Source: Vibrionaceae bacterium
GTDB taxonomy: Bacteria; Pseudomonadota; Gammaproteobacteria; Enterobacterales; Vibrionaceae
NCBI GenBank assembly: GCA_018222805.1
Contig: JAAEZQ010000015.1
Coordinates: 33,213-97,212 of the forward strand
Direction of reading: 5' to 3'
Length of the DNA: 64,000 bases
Part shown: positions 22,285 to 33,290 of the stretch, piece after piece
Position numbering within the stretch: the stretch's first letter is position 1
Layout: every line of letters starts with the position of its first letter
Made by a program: the position numbers and the translations under genes
The notes under the pieces: model-generated
What the model was told of the DNA's origin: nothing
What the model saw: the letters and a program-made list of their open reading frames with translations, nothing else
Database searches by the model: none

Positions 22285-25200
22285 TTAATCTTTTGGCGGC
22301 GCAGGCGCGAGAACTTCGCGGTTGCCATTGTGGCCAGGCGCACTGACGATACCTTGTGCTTCAAGTTGCTCAACGATTCGAGCGGCTCGGTTGTAACCTA
22401 TCTTGAAGCGGCGCTGCACACCTGAAACTGAGCCACGACGTGACTGAACGACGTGCTCAACCACTTGATCGAACAACGGGTCTACATCTTCATCAGATTC
22501 CATCTGTTCGCCAGGGAGTAAGCTTTCCGGACTCTGGTCGCCGCTGATAATCTCTTCGATATAATTTGGTTTACCGCGAGCTTTCCAGTTATTCACAACG
22601 GCATGAACATCATCATCTGACGCAAATGCACCGTGTACACGTATCGTGTGGCTCGAACCTGGCGGCAGGTAAAGCATATCACCCATACCCAATAGCGATT
22701 CTGCACCACCTTGGTCTAAGATCGTACGAGAGTCTGTCTTGGTTGATACGGTAAACGCCACACGCGTTGGAATGTTGGCTTTAATCAGACCAGTAATGAC
22801 GTCAACAGATGGTCGCTGAGTCGCAAGGATCAGGTGAATACCCGCCGCACGTGCTTTCTGTGCTAAACGTGCAATCAGTTCTTCAACTTTTTTACCGACG
22901 ACCATCATCAGGTCAGCAAATTCATCCACGACGACGACAATGTATGGCAGTTTCTCTAATAGCGGAGGCTCAGTGTCCATGCTATCGCCTTCTTGCCAGA
23001 ATGGATCATGAATCGGGTGACCTGCTTCAGCAGCCATCTTCAGCTTTTCGTTGAAGCCTTTCACGTTACGAACGCCTAGCGTAGACATCAGTTTGTAACG
23101 ACGCTCCATTTCGCCGACACACCAACGAAGAGCGTTAGATGCGTCTTTCATGTCCGTTACAACTTCAGAAAGAAGATGAGGAATCCCCTCATAAATAGAA
23201 AGCTCCAACATTTTCGGGTCGATCATGATAAAACGCAGATCTTCCGGAGACGCTTTGTAGAGCATACTTAAGATCATGACGTTCACACCGACCGACTTAC
23301 CCGAACCGGTTGTACCAGCCACCAACACGTGAGGCATTTTAGAAATATCGGCAATGACCGCTTCACCCGCAATGTCCTGACCGAGCACAACCGTTGTCGG
23401 TGATTTAGCTTGCTCAAATTGAGGGCTGTTGATGACATCAGAGAGGTATACGGTCTGACGGCTCATGTTCGGCAGTTCCAAACCTACGTAAGGTTTACCT
23501 GGAATCACTTCGACAACGCGTACCGCCATGGCTGAAAGTGCACGTGCCAAGTCCATTGAAAGGCCAGAAATACGGCTCACTTTTACACCCGGAGCCAAAT
23601 CCAGTTCAAATCGAGTGATAACAGGACCAGGGTAAATGCCTACCACGTCCGCTTTAATTTTGTAGTCCGCCAGCTTACTTTCAACCAGTCGAGCGACCTG
23701 CTCTAATGCGTCACGATCAATAAAGTTCTCGCGTTTTTCTGGGTGATAAAGAAGCTCAAGAGTTGGTAACGGCTCTTCTGGCACGGGCAGGTTTTCTTCT
23801 TGCTTCATCAAGAATGGGTTCTGTGTTGCTGCCACTTTAGCTTGAGCACCCGCAACCATGTTCTGGAATGCGGCCACGTCTTGATCACCTTCGGAGACCT
23901 CTTCTACTTCGGCAGCTGGAGCTGGTTCGATTGTCGCACGTGGTGACTGTTCAGACCTTACAAACGGCTCGCTTGATTGCGCTATTGAAGCCTCTGATTG
24001 AGGAACAACTGTCGGCTCTGGTTGAGCAGCAACGTACTCGTCTTCATCTTCGTCATCAACAACATCAAAGTTCGAAATCGTTGGTTCAATATGCTCGCCG
24101 GGCTCTGTCTGCTCAGAAATGTTATCCAGAGAGGCGGGATCGATTACTGGCTCTTCAAATGGTACTGATTCCACTTGAGCCTGTTGTTCTTGCTCCGCCG
24201 CAAACTGAGCATATTCAGAGTAGTCTGGTTCACTTTGGAATGATTGTGTATCAATCACTTCATTTTGAACTGGGCGCACTGGATCTGAATAATTTTGTTG
24301 TGTCGCTGTTAGCGTTTGTTCAGGTTGCTCTTCCAACGCCCAATCGTCAGCTTGGTGAGCCGCTGCTTCCAACTCTTCAATAGTGACATTTAGCTGTTTA
24401 GTCCGTTCCACTGATGGATCAACATGATTCACGCTTAAAGCCTGCGTTTGAGGTTCTGATTTGACGTAGTGTGCCGGTTCAGCCTGTTCCGCAGCAGGAG
24501 CAACCGATTTGGCTGAATCTGCCACAGGTTTTGACACGCGCGGTTCCGGCTGAGTTTGCGGTATATAAATTGGGTATTCGTGCGGCGTTTCTTTTTTAGG
24601 GTCTTCGACATCATATGCGGTCAGATGAGGAAGCGGTTCTTCATCCTGATCATCCTCAAGACGTCTTGTAACGACTTTATCGTCAATGAAATCATCAAGC
24701 TGAGGTTCTAGCATTTCCTGCTCAGATCCTCTCGCCTTATTAGCGATGCCGCTGACTAATCCCAGTGTGCGATCGCCTAGCCATTCGACAATGTTTAACC
24801 AAGATATCCCAGTAAATAGAGTAAAACCCGCGCCCCACAAGAACAGCAGAACTAAGGTGGTACCCAGTATATTGAGCGTAGGTAATGCCAGACTGGAAAG
24901 TACGTCGCCTACAACGCCACCAGATGAGAAGTACCAGATATCATCGAAGTTAATATCAGCCAAGCCACAGCTGGTCATAATGAGGACAACAAGACCAAGT
25001 AATCTTGTGCCCCAAAGCATAAGATCGATTGGCTCGTCTGCGCCGCGCTTACGACAAATCACCCACGCTGCCGCTGCCAATAAAAAAGGCAGAGGATAAG
25101 CCAATGAGCCAAAAGTAAAAAATAGAGTATCGGCTAGCCAAGCGCCAAACAGGCCACCAGCATTATCGATTTCCCCACCCCAAGCGGTTTGGGACCAGGA

Positions 25201-25371
25201 AGGATCGGCAGGGCTAAAGGTAAATAACGCTACAGCAAGTAATACCGAGCTAAGAACGCCTACAATAAAGCAGCACTCTTTCAAGCGTTGGAAGCCATTT
25301 AAGCGTGAAGACTGAGGCTCTTCACTTGTTTTGATGATGGTTTCGACTTTCTTTGCGTTCTCTTTGAACAT
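22285..25371 (-). CDS. ftsK: DNA translocase FtsK
   Basis: Septum-anchored motor that pumps chromosome ends apart and activates XerCD at dif. The 1028-aa product has four membrane segments in the first 200 residues, a long Glu/Gln/Pro-rich linker (about 220-530), the motor with Walker A GTTGSGKS near residue 690, and the C-terminal winged-helix gamma domain ([19 protein letters not shown]). Shorter than E. coli FtsK (1329 aa) because of the linker. It lies between lrp and lolA. Confidence 0.97.
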   Translation of the reverse strand: MFKENAKKVETIIKTSEEPQSSRLNGFQRLKECCFIVGVLSSVLLAVALFTFSPADPSWSQTAWGGEIDNAGGLFGAWLADTLFFTFGSLAYPLPFLLAAAAWVICRKRGADEPIDLMLWGTRLLGLVVLIMTSCGLADINFDDIWYFSSGGVVGDVLSSLALPTLNILGTTLVLLFLWGAGFTLFTGISWLNIVEWLGDRTLGLVSGIANKARGSEQEMLEPQLDDFIDDKVVTRRLEDDQDEEPLPHLTAYDVEDPKKETPHEYPIYIPQTQPEPRVSKPVADSAKSVAPAAEQAEPAHYVKSEPQTQALSVNHVDPSVERTKQLNVTIEELEAAAHQADDWALEEQPEQTLTATQQNYSDPVRPVQNEVIDTQSFQSEPDYSEYAQFAAEQEQQAQVESVPFEEPVIDPASLDNISEQTEPGEHIEPTISNFDVVDDEDEDEYVAAQPEPTVVPQSEASIAQSSEPFVRSEQSPRATIEPAPAAEVEEVSEGDQDVAAFQNMVAGAQAKVAATQNPFLMKQEENLPVPEEPLPTLELLYHPEKRENFIDRDALEQVARLVESKLADYKIKADVVGIYPGPVITRFELDLAPGVKVSRISGLSMDLARALSAMAVRVVEVIPGKPYVGLELPNMSRQTVYLSDVINSPQFEQAKSPTTVVLGQDIAGEAVIADISKMPHVLVAGTTGSGKSVGVNVMILSMLYKASPEDLRFIMIDPKMLELSIYEGIPHLLSEVVTDMKDASNALRWCVGEMERRYKLMSTLGVRNVKGFNEKLKMAAEAGHPIHDPFWQEGDSMDTEPPLLEKLPYIVVVVDEFADLMMVVGKKVEELIARLAQKARAAGIHLILATQRPSVDVITGLIKANIPTRVAFTVSTKTDSRTILDQGGAESLLGMGDMLYLPPGSSHTIRVHGAFASDDDVHAVVNNWKARGKPNYIEEIISGDQSPESLLPGEQMESDEDVDPLFDQVVEHVVQSRRGSVSGVQRRFKIGYNRAARIVEQLEAQGIVSAPGHNGNREVLAPAPPKD

Positions 25372-25416
25372 AAATCAACTTGAATATGGAAATGAAATAG
25401 GAAATTGCAAAATATT

Positions 25417-25439
25417 CCGAGCGGCATAAAGCCGCTCGG
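25417..25439 (-). terminator. Hairpin after lrp, possible weak terminator
   Basis: Perfect 9-bp stem CCGAGCGGC/GCCGCTCGG with a 5-nt loop between lrp and ftsK. The minus-strand T run after it is short, so it may only attenuate readthrough. Confidence 0.55.
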
Positions 25440-25523
25440 TAAATTGATTTAACCATATCAAAGAGAAAAACCCAATTACTCTCTGCCGAAAGCGGAAGCA
25501 TATACCGCTTTCTTTGCAAGAAT

Positions 25524-26018
25524 TTAACGAGTTTTAATCACAAGCTGGTTAGATTGTTTCACTTCTTCCATCACAACGTATGTACGAGTGTCGTTTACAC
25601 CAGGTAAACGCAGAAGCGTATCGCCAAGTAGTCGACGGTAAGCACCCATATCTGATACACGAGTTTTAAGAAGATAGTCAAAATCACCTGATACTAAATG
25701 ACATTCTTGAATATCATCCAGTTTTTGAACCGCAGAGTTAAATTGCTCGAACACATCTGGTGCACCGCGGTTTAACGTAATTTCAACGAACACTAATAGT
25801 GAAGCATCCAAAAACTGCGGATTCAACAACGCAGTATACCCTGTAATGTACCCCTGACGTTCTAATCGACGTACACGTTCCAAACACGGCGTTGGAGAAA
25901 GACCAACACGCTTTGAAAGTTCTACGTTCGAAATACGACCGTCTTTCTGCAGTTCATTAAGAATGTTGCGGTCGATACGGTCTAGTTCCTTGGACGGCTT
26001 TTTATAGTTGTCTGCCAT
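25524..26018 (-). CDS. lrp: Leucine-responsive regulatory protein Lrp
   Basis: Global feast/famine transcription factor. The 164-aa product is identical in length to E. coli Lrp: an N-terminal helix-turn-helix (about 15-60, SNVELSKRVGLSPTPCLERVRRLE) and a C-terminal RAM domain for octamer assembly and leucine sensing. It is divergent from alanine dehydrogenase across 156 bp, an arrangement seen where Lrp controls alanine catabolism. Confidence 0.97.
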   Translation of the reverse strand: MADNYKKPSKELDRIDRNILNELQKDGRISNVELSKRVGLSPTPCLERVRRLERQGYITGYTALLNPQFLDASLLVFVEITLNRGAPDVFEQFNSAVQKLDDIQECHLVSGDFDYLLKTRVSDMGAYRRLLGDTLLRLPGVNDTRTYVVMEEVKQSNQLVIKTR

Positions 26019-26072
26019 TTTTTATTCCACCTTATTACTTCCTTGCAAAAAAATATACTACAACTTTTTAAT

Positions 26073-26086
26073 ATTTGGTGCCAAAT
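26073..26086. promoter_or_regulatory. Palindrome between lrp and ald
   Basis: ATTTGGTGCCAAAT, perfect 14-bp palindrome in the AT-rich divergent intergenic region. It could be an Lrp or other operator; no specific match is claimed. Confidence 0.35.
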
Positions 26087-26174
26087 TTTACAAATCTATA
26101 ACTATACTAGTTGTTAATTCGATAATAACACCCTACAAATAGTTAATATAACCATTATAGAAAGAGGATACAGG

Positions 26175-27299
26175 ATGATCATTGGCGTACCTAAGGAAAT
26201 CAAAAACCACGAATATCGTGTTGGTATGATCCCAGCAAGCGTGAGAGAGTTAATCTCACATGGTCACCAAGTTTTGGTTGAGACCAATGCAGGTGCCGGC
26301 ATTGGTTTTTCAGACGATGATTACATCGCTGTCGGCGCATCCATTCTCCCTCATGCTGCAGACGTTTTCGCGCAAGCAGACATGATAGTAAAAGTTAAAG
26401 AACCCCAAGCGGTTGAGAGAGCAATGCTCCGCGAAGGGCAAATTTTATTTACTTATTTACACCTAGCACCAGATTTTCCACAAACTGATGAGCTAATCAA
26501 GAGCAAAGCTGTCTGTATAGCCTATGAGACTGTAACAGATAATATGGGTCGTTTGCCACTGTTAGCACCAATGTCAGAAGTGGCAGGTCGGATGTCTATT
26601 CAAGCAGGTGCGCAAACGCTAGAAAAATCGCATGGTGGCCGTGGTTTACTACTCGGCGGCGTACCAGGCGTTGAACCTGCGAAAGTGGTGATTGTGGGTG
26701 GTGGTGTCGTTGGTGCAAACGCAGCTCGTATGGCTGTCGGCCTTCGTGCGGACGTCACTATTCTTGACCGTAATGTCGACACACTGCGTAAGCTTGACGA
26801 AGAATTCCAGGGTCGCGCCAAAGTCGTTTATTCTACAGAAGATGCTATTGAGAAGCATGTTCTAGAAGCTGACCTCGTAATCGGAGCGGTTCTTATCCCG
26901 GGTGCAGCCGCTCCTAAACTGGTAACAAAAGAACATATTGCGAAGATGAAGCCAGGCGCAGCGGTTGTTGACGTTGCTATCGACCAAGGTGGCTGTTTTG
27001 AAACTTCTCATGCTACCACTCATGCAGAGCCAACTTACATCGTTGACGAAGTTGTTCACTACTGTGTAGCAAACATGCCTGGTGCAGTTGCACGCACTTC
27101 TACTTTTGCGTTGAACAACGCAACATTGCCTTACATTTTGAAATTGGCGAATAAAGGCTACCAAAAAGCCCTTCTCGATGAGAAAGGCTTCCTTGAAGGT
27201 CTAAACGTGATTCATGGCAAAGTGACTTGTAAAGAAGTTGCAGACAGTTTTGGTCTGGAATACGTGGAAGCAGAGCAAGCGATTACGATGTTCAACTAA
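26175..27299 (+). CDS. ald: Alanine dehydrogenase
   Basis: NAD-dependent conversion of L-alanine to pyruvate and ammonia. The 374-aa product has the AlaDH N-terminus ([18 protein letters not shown]), substrate Arg15 and Lys73-74 region (IVKVKEPQ), and the NAD-binding [13 protein letters not shown] motif near residue 175. AGAGGA lies before the ATG. It is divergent from lrp and ends at a terminator; alaE (alanine exporter) is 16 kb away in the same window. Confidence 0.96.
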   Translation: MIIGVPKEIKNHEYRVGMIPASVRELISHGHQVLVETNAGAGIGFSDDDYIAVGASILPHAADVFAQADMIVKVKEPQAVERAMLREGQILFTYLHLAPDFPQTDELIKSKAVCIAYETVTDNMGRLPLLAPMSEVAGRMSIQAGAQTLEKSHGGRGLLLGGVPGVEPAKVVIVGGGVVGANAARMAVGLRADVTILDRNVDTLRKLDEEFQGRAKVVYSTEDAIEKHVLEADLVIGAVLIPGAAAPKLVTKEHIAKMKPGAAVVDVAIDQGGCFETSHATTHAEPTYIVDEVVHYCVANMPGAVARTSTFALNNATLPYILKLANKGYQKALLDEKGFLEGLNVIHGKVTCKEVADSFGLEYVEAEQAITMFN

Positions 27300-27335
27300 T
27301 GACAAAATAACTCGTTTTTGTCACGTTTTGTTTAC

Positions 27336-27362
27336 AAAAGCCCACTGTTAGGTGGGCTTTTT
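27336..27362 (+). terminator. Terminator of ald
   Basis: Stem AAAAGCCCAC/GTGGGCTTTT with a 6-nt loop and T run. Confidence 0.85.
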
Positions 27363-27391
27363 CATATAGAGCATTTAGATATAAATAATAA

Positions 27392-28588
27392 CTACAGCTT
27401 ATATGCACAAATTAAAATATTTCGAGGTGTGACAGATTTAGCGCAAAATTCCGATAATCTGGCACGATAACCGCATTGCTCAAGATAAAGTGCTTTATCT
27501 AACGCTAGCCAGATCTCCAATGGTCGTTGAAAAACCAATTGGACTAAGCTCATCCTTTCCATATGCCAAAAGCGTTTTTCAGCCAACGTTTCGAACTCGT
27601 TAAAGTCAATCGACTGACTAATATCGATCCCCTTTTGTTCTGCAGCCCAACGACAAAAAGCCTCAAACCCTTCACTTAATTGTGATTTACGAATACTAGG
27701 AACAGGCTGATACTCCGCGCTCCCTAGCACCTGACGAGTAATCAAATCAAAGCCAAGCCTGAATATCATTTCCCGCTGGCGATGGCGACGTACTCGCTCT
27801 CCACCAGTAACTGTTTGCTGCAATGGAATACGGAGTTCTTGTTTCGACAGCGCTAAGGCAGAGTTTTGAGCAAGCTCTGATAATGGTTGATAGTTCTCAT
27901 CTTGAATTAAGTGATAACAGCAAGGAGAAATTGTCATTGCCGAGACCCTTGCCTCACAGCCGTACTGAAGCAAACGAACGTGTAAATCGCCACAAGCATG
28001 CAACGCTACGACATGCTGGGTGGGTTTAAAAACCGCTTTCGCTTTGACATCAAATGCATCACCCTGAATAAAAGTCATTTTCCACTGATGCTCATTGGCC
28101 GCCGACTGACCCAACTCGCACAAGGATTGCTGATATTCAAAGCTGGTTACGGGCTGATCCGTTTGTGTGGTAAGAATTCGTCCTAGGTATCCTTTACCCG
28201 AGCACCACTCTAACCATTCTTCACCGCAATGATCCTGTATTGCAGCTTCTCCCATAGAAACAATTTGCGCAAGTTTACGCCCGGGAACACCGCTATCTAA
28301 ACCTCGTTCAAGCTCCAGACCTTGTAAAGGTACCGCTTCTAATTTGGTGTTTTCAGAAAGCGACTTGAGCACGGGTAAATAAGCCGTGATTTCAGCTAAA
28401 GCGTCTTCAGGCTTTGCTTTTAAGCGTTCAATTTGAATGGGAGTAAGGGACTCTAACCACTGGCAAAGCTTGGGATGCTGTTCTTGCCAAGGTAATGCAG
28501 GATGAATGCTGCTTTGAAATGGATCGAATCTCCACAAAGATTGGTTTTCAATCAGACAGTCATTAATAAATTGGAATCGAGTGTTCAT
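27392..28588 (-). CDS. SAM-dependent methyltransferase (Methyltransf_32-like)
   Basis: 398-aa protein with a Rossmann methyltransferase domain in the middle: EWLEWCSGKGYLGRIL (motif I-like, residues 124-139) and VVALHACGDLHVRLL later. The ISPCCYH motif is typical of the METTL25/Methyltransf_32 group. The substrate is unknown. It is monocistronic between ald (convergent) and cysB; the 90-bp gap to the cysB stop suggests its own promoter or readthrough from cysB. Confidence 0.75.
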   Translation of the reverse strand: MNTRFQFINDCLIENQSLWRFDPFQSSIHPALPWQEQHPKLCQWLESLTPIQIERLKAKPEDALAEITAYLPVLKSLSENTKLEAVPLQGLELERGLDSGVPGRKLAQIVSMGEAAIQDHCGEEWLEWCSGKGYLGRILTTQTDQPVTSFEYQQSLCELGQSAANEHQWKMTFIQGDAFDVKAKAVFKPTQHVVALHACGDLHVRLLQYGCEARVSAMTISPCCYHLIQDENYQPLSELAQNSALALSKQELRIPLQQTVTGGERVRRHRQREMIFRLGFDLITRQVLGSAEYQPVPSIRKSQLSEGFEAFCRWAAEQKGIDISQSIDFNEFETLAEKRFWHMERMSLVQLVFQRPLEIWLALDKALYLEQCGYRARLSEFCAKSVTPRNILICAYKL

Positions 28589-28678
28589 TAAGCCCCCACC
28601 ACACTAGCGGGGACGCATTATATACCTAAGCAAACCTTACAGGAACACTCGACTTGGGTGTGGGCATGTAATTAATCG

Positions 28679-29977
<1,299 letters not shown>

Positions 29978-30742
29978 ATGAATATTGGTTTAATAATCGC
30001 TTTGGTAGCCATCTTACTGGTCTTAATCCTAGGCTATAACATGATGTTGCAATACAAGGTCAAAGTAGAAACGGCAAGAAGACAGGAATCCGCTCGTTAC
30101 GTTGCTTTAATTGACGGTACTGAAGAACTTATTGGTCACGCGCACCACATTCCTTTCAGCCATGATCTTCTGCTATGTCTAAACAATCGAATTCTTGACG
30201 CCTTAGAAGCGATGCAACAACTCGATCCAAAGAATAAACAGCTATCCCAAAGGGTCGAAAATCTCAAACAGCAAATTGCCCAGTTAAAATTAAACGATCA
30301 AACTGGTGACAGCACGACGTTCAAGATGCCAAGCAGCGATAAACAAGCCATTGCGATGCTGAAACTGGTGAAACGCCTAAGAGATACTGTTCGTAATGAA
30401 CACAACAAAGGTCGCCTAGATACTCAAACTTACGTCAGTGAAAATGCACGTTTGGAAACCATCCAAGTTCGCATCAACATCGAAAACGTTATAAAAAGAG
30501 CCAACGACTCGATTGCTCGTGGCCAGCCAGGAACAGCACTTCAGCTACTGCGTAAAGGCATTGACGCCTTGAGCACTAAAAATGATGCTTATTCCATTCA
30601 GGCCAAGCAAAAGCTTGAAGAGATGTTGGGTGACTTAGACAAAAGACGCCAAGATAAAAGCAACACAGAAATGCAGCAACTTGCCGATAAAGAGCGTGAT
30701 AATGATATGGAAGTGCTCTTCGGCGAGAAGAAAAAATGGTAA
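29978..30742 (+). CDS. Membrane-anchored coiled-coil hypothetical protein
   Basis: 254-aa protein that I do not recognise. One N-terminal membrane helix (about residues 3-25, IGLIIALVAILLVLILGYNMM) is followed by a cytoplasmic-looking, charged, mostly helical body with coiled-coil character (90-110 and 220-250). The C-terminus is very charged (DKRRQDKSNTEMQQ ... FGEKKKW). ATG 29978 is chosen because it starts the membrane helix directly; the frame is open 23 codons upstream. It is probably Vibrio-conserved, since it sits between cysB and miaE. Confidence 0.65.
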   Translation: MNIGLIIALVAILLVLILGYNMMLQYKVKVETARRQESARYVALIDGTEELIGHAHHIPFSHDLLLCLNNRILDALEAMQQLDPKNKQLSQRVENLKQQIAQLKLNDQTGDSTTFKMPSSDKQAIAMLKLVKRLRDTVRNEHNKGRLDTQTYVSENARLETIQVRINIENVIKRANDSIARGQPGTALQLLRKGIDALSTKNDAYSIQAKQKLEEMLGDLDKRRQDKSNTEMQQLADKERDNDMEVLFGEKKKW

Positions 30743-30766
30743 TATCCACTTAGCTTTCCACCCAAG

Positions 30767-30792
30767 GAAAAGGCTGCTCTGGCAGCTTTTTT
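30767..30792 (+). terminator. Terminator after the coiled-coil gene
   Basis: GCTGC/GCAGC stem extended by A/T pairs, followed by an eight-T run. Confidence 0.7.
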
Positions 30793-30844
30793 TATATCCA
30801 AAATCTCGGTGGATAAAAATCAGAACGTAAAGTATTAAATTAAA

Positions 30845-31615
30845 ATGATAAAGTTAAACGCCTATCAAGATCTTCTTGCTCCGATAAACCAGTTTCTACA
30901 ATGCAGCACGCCTGACGAGTGGGTTGAAGAAGCGAAGAAACCAGAAAACCTTCAAACCATTTTGGTAGACCATCTACTTTGCGAGCTCAAAGCAGGTCAG
31001 TCCGCGATGTTTTTGATCCGAAAATATGCCGTCGACCAAACCAGTTCACACGCATTATTAGACTGGTTTAAACCCTATGAAGACTTCGCTTATCGTAATG
31101 TAGGCTCTTTAGAAACATTGAAAGGTAAGAGTAATATTTCCAAATCAATCATGGCGAAATCAGACTCTCGTTATAGTCAGGAGCTGATTGATAAAATGGT
31201 TCTTTTGATTAAAGAAGAGTTACACCACTTTTATCAAGTGCTTGAGATCATGGATAGTCGTGGGATTGAATACCAGAATATCCCCGCGAGTCGCTATGCT
31301 AAGGGGCTGATTTCTCATATGAAAACCCATGAACCAGAGACTTTGATCGATAAGCTGATCATTGGCGCTTATATAGAAGCTCGTTCATGTGAACGCTTCG
31401 CGAAACTGGCTCCTCATATGGAAGAAGATATCGCTAAGTTCTACATTTCTCTATTGCGTTCTGAGGCCCGACATTACCAAGACTATTTATCATTGGCTGA
31501 GCAAATCGCAGGGAAAGACATTAGTGAACGAATCGCTTACTTTGGTCGCGTCGAGGCGGATCTTATCTTGACCCCAGATGAAGACTTCAAATTCCATAGT
31601 GGTGTGCCAGCTTAA
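30845..31615 (+). CDS. miaE: tRNA-(ms2io6A)-hydroxylase MiaE
   Basis: Nonheme diiron monooxygenase hydroxylating the isopentenyl group of ms2i6A37 in tRNAs reading UNN codons. The 256-aa ferritin-like product shows the iron ligands in EELHHFYQV (about residue 127-130), EARSCERF (about 179) and SEARHYQDYL (about 210). It is monocistronic, ending at a terminator. Confidence 0.92.
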   Translation: MIKLNAYQDLLAPINQFLQCSTPDEWVEEAKKPENLQTILVDHLLCELKAGQSAMFLIRKYAVDQTSSHALLDWFKPYEDFAYRNVGSLETLKGKSNISKSIMAKSDSRYSQELIDKMVLLIKEELHHFYQVLEIMDSRGIEYQNIPASRYAKGLISHMKTHEPETLIDKLIIGAYIEARSCERFAKLAPHMEEDIAKFYISLLRSEARHYQDYLSLAEQIAGKDISERIAYFGRVEADLILTPDEDFKFHSGVPA

Positions 31616-31637
31616 TAGCCGAAACAGAAAACAGAAT

Positions 31638-31672
31638 AAAGCCGGGGCAAGCTTCAAGGTCCCGACTTTTTA
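31638..31672 (+). terminator. Terminator of miaE
   Basis: AAAGCCGGG/CCCGACTTT stem (one G-U pair) with a 14-nt loop and T run. Confidence 0.65.
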
Positions 31673-31765
31673 CTAAGTGAGAAAACTGAATAGAATTTCA
31701 TCATTCTACTATTCCTATCCGCCTAATTTGTGGCTTAATAGCTTAAACAACAATAACTTTTCTCT

Positions 31766-32734
31766 ATGGATTCCCGAATGGACTCGGTTTTAAATCAGTT
31801 GCAATTCTCTCTATCGATTACAGGCCCTATCTGTTTGATGCTAGTGCTCGGCGTGGTCTTTAAACGAATTGGCTTAATTGATAATAACTTTATCGATGTG
31901 GGATCAAAACTGGTCTTCAAGGTGACGCTTCCAGCCATGCTTTTCATTAGCATTGTGTCTTCAGAACATGACTTCGCTTCAGCCAGTAATTTCGTCAACT
32001 ATGGCATCATCGCCAGTATTTCGTTTTTTATTTTTACCTACTTTTCCGTCAAGTTCTTATTTCCAACCTCCCCTGATCAGGGCGTGATCGTTCAAGGCGG
32101 ATATCGTGCAAATACTGGCATCATAGGTCTTGCCTATGTGTCTAGTGCGTATGGTCCACAAGGCGTCGCGTTAGCTGCTCTCTATGTCGCGGTAACCACC
32201 TTTATTTATAACGTTCAAGCAGTGATCTGCTTATCACCTAAAGGGGCAACATCTGTCTCTCAGGCCGCGAAATTGATGTTTCGTACACTCACTAAAAATC
32301 CGTTGATTATTTCCATTGTTCTCGGGATCCTTTTTTACATACTAGCTATCCCTGTGCCTAAAATCGCAATTGATGCGGGTAATTATTTGTCGAAGATGAC
32401 ACTACCACTTGCATTGTTATGCACGGGCGGATCGTTGAATTTACGTTTAATGAGACAAGAGAAAGGCCCCTCTTGGTTTGCCAGCAGTTACAAGTTGTTG
32501 GTTGCGCCAGCGGTGATCACAATCGGTGCGTTTTTGGTGGGATTCAGAGGCGTAGAGCTAGGCATTTTGTTCTTTATGAACGCCTCTCCGGTTGCGGCTG
32601 CAAGTTATGTTATGGCTCGCTCTATGGGAGGTAACTCTGTGCTGGCTGCAAACATTATTGCTATGACAACTGTTCTTTCCACATTGACCTGCACACTGGG
32701 AATCATTGTGCTGAATTCTCTGGAACTGATTTAA
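31766..32734 (+). CDS. AEC family (auxin efflux carrier-like) transporter
   Basis: 322-aa membrane protein with about 9-10 hydrophobic segments and the AEC-family pattern (GPICLMLVLGVVFKRIGLI near the N-terminus; NTGIIGLAYVSSAYG in the middle; NASPVAAASYVMARSMGG near the C-terminus). Bacterial members export dicarboxylates such as malate or malonate; the substrate is not predictable. A second start at 31778 (MDSVLN) is possible; neither has a strong ribosome site. First gene of the variable segment. Confidence 0.82.
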   Translation: MDSRMDSVLNQLQFSLSITGPICLMLVLGVVFKRIGLIDNNFIDVGSKLVFKVTLPAMLFISIVSSEHDFASASNFVNYGIIASISFFIFTYFSVKFLFPTSPDQGVIVQGGYRANTGIIGLAYVSSAYGPQGVALAALYVAVTTFIYNVQAVICLSPKGATSVSQAAKLMFRTLTKNPLIISIVLGILFYILAIPVPKIAIDAGNYLSKMTLPLALLCTGGSLNLRLMRQEKGPSWFASSYKLLVAPAVITIGAFLVGFRGVELGILFFMNASPVAAASYVMARSMGGNSVLAANIIAMTTVLSTLTCTLGIIVLNSLELI

Positions 32735-33005
32735 AAAGTAAAGCCAGCAGGGAGACGTTTATATTGTCTCGTTGGTTTCGCTCTTCTAGTCGTCAATCAT
32801 GGTTGGCAAGCGTTACCTTCCTGATCAAAAGAAAGAATTCCAACGATTCCGATTTAGACAAACAAGAACAGAAATCGCGCTGTAAGTTGGTCATGACCTT
32901 TTGCACCTTTTGCAATGCACCCTGACTGTCAGTTGTCAGACTTAGCATCTTTATGCTTCGGTTGGATTCACATTTAGAAACCTGCACTAAACCACACCTC
33001 CCAAA
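32735..33005. other. Non-coding or decayed stretch between the AEC gene and the RND remnant
   Basis: About 270 bp. A 64-codon minus-strand frame (32793-32987) exists but matches nothing I know. It may be further debris of the lost RND gene or filler from the deletion. Confidence 0.35.
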
Positions 33006-33290
33006 TTATCCACCATGCGCTACGCTGAGTTCACAGAGTACGGTATTGGCTAATGCTTGTGATAAGTAACATAAGTCGTCAACACCAGTCATGTTTTGCT
33101 CGATAACCTGCGTAACGAAATCTTCAACCGTTTTTTCAGACGCCCCCAGGTAACGAGCGGAGATAGTGACTGTCGGAAGTGAAATGGTTGGATACTGCGA
33201 TACTGGTAAAGTCATCAAAGACATGAGCCCAGCCAGCATGATCAGAGTAGCCAGCAGAACACTTTTGTCTTTGACTGTGCTTTTATGCAC
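33006..33290 (-). pseudogene. Truncated RND efflux transporter fragment (AcrB-type N-terminus)
   Basis: 94-codon frame whose residues 10-60 match the start of hydrophobe/amphiphile RND pumps: one membrane helix, then PVSQYPTISLPTVTIS, the TVEDFVTQVIEQNM motif and a GVDDLCYLS-like segment, collinear with AcrB residues about 10-85. After that the match ends abruptly and a stop follows; a real pump has over 1000 residues. The frame starts at a GTG overlapping the end of benE. This is a gene remnant, not a functional pump. Confidence 0.8.

Noticed and set aside
23868..24383. 171-codon plus-strand frame opposite ftsK
   Set aside because: Shadow of the Glu/Gln-rich FtsK linker; composition follows the opposite strand.
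25322..25519. Minus-strand frame between lrp and ftsK
   Set aside because: Overlaps the ftsK start in another frame and covers the lrp terminator hairpin; no Shine-Dalgarno.
32793..32987. 64-codon minus-strand frame next to the RND remnant
   Set aside because: No family match; may be debris. Not called as a gene.
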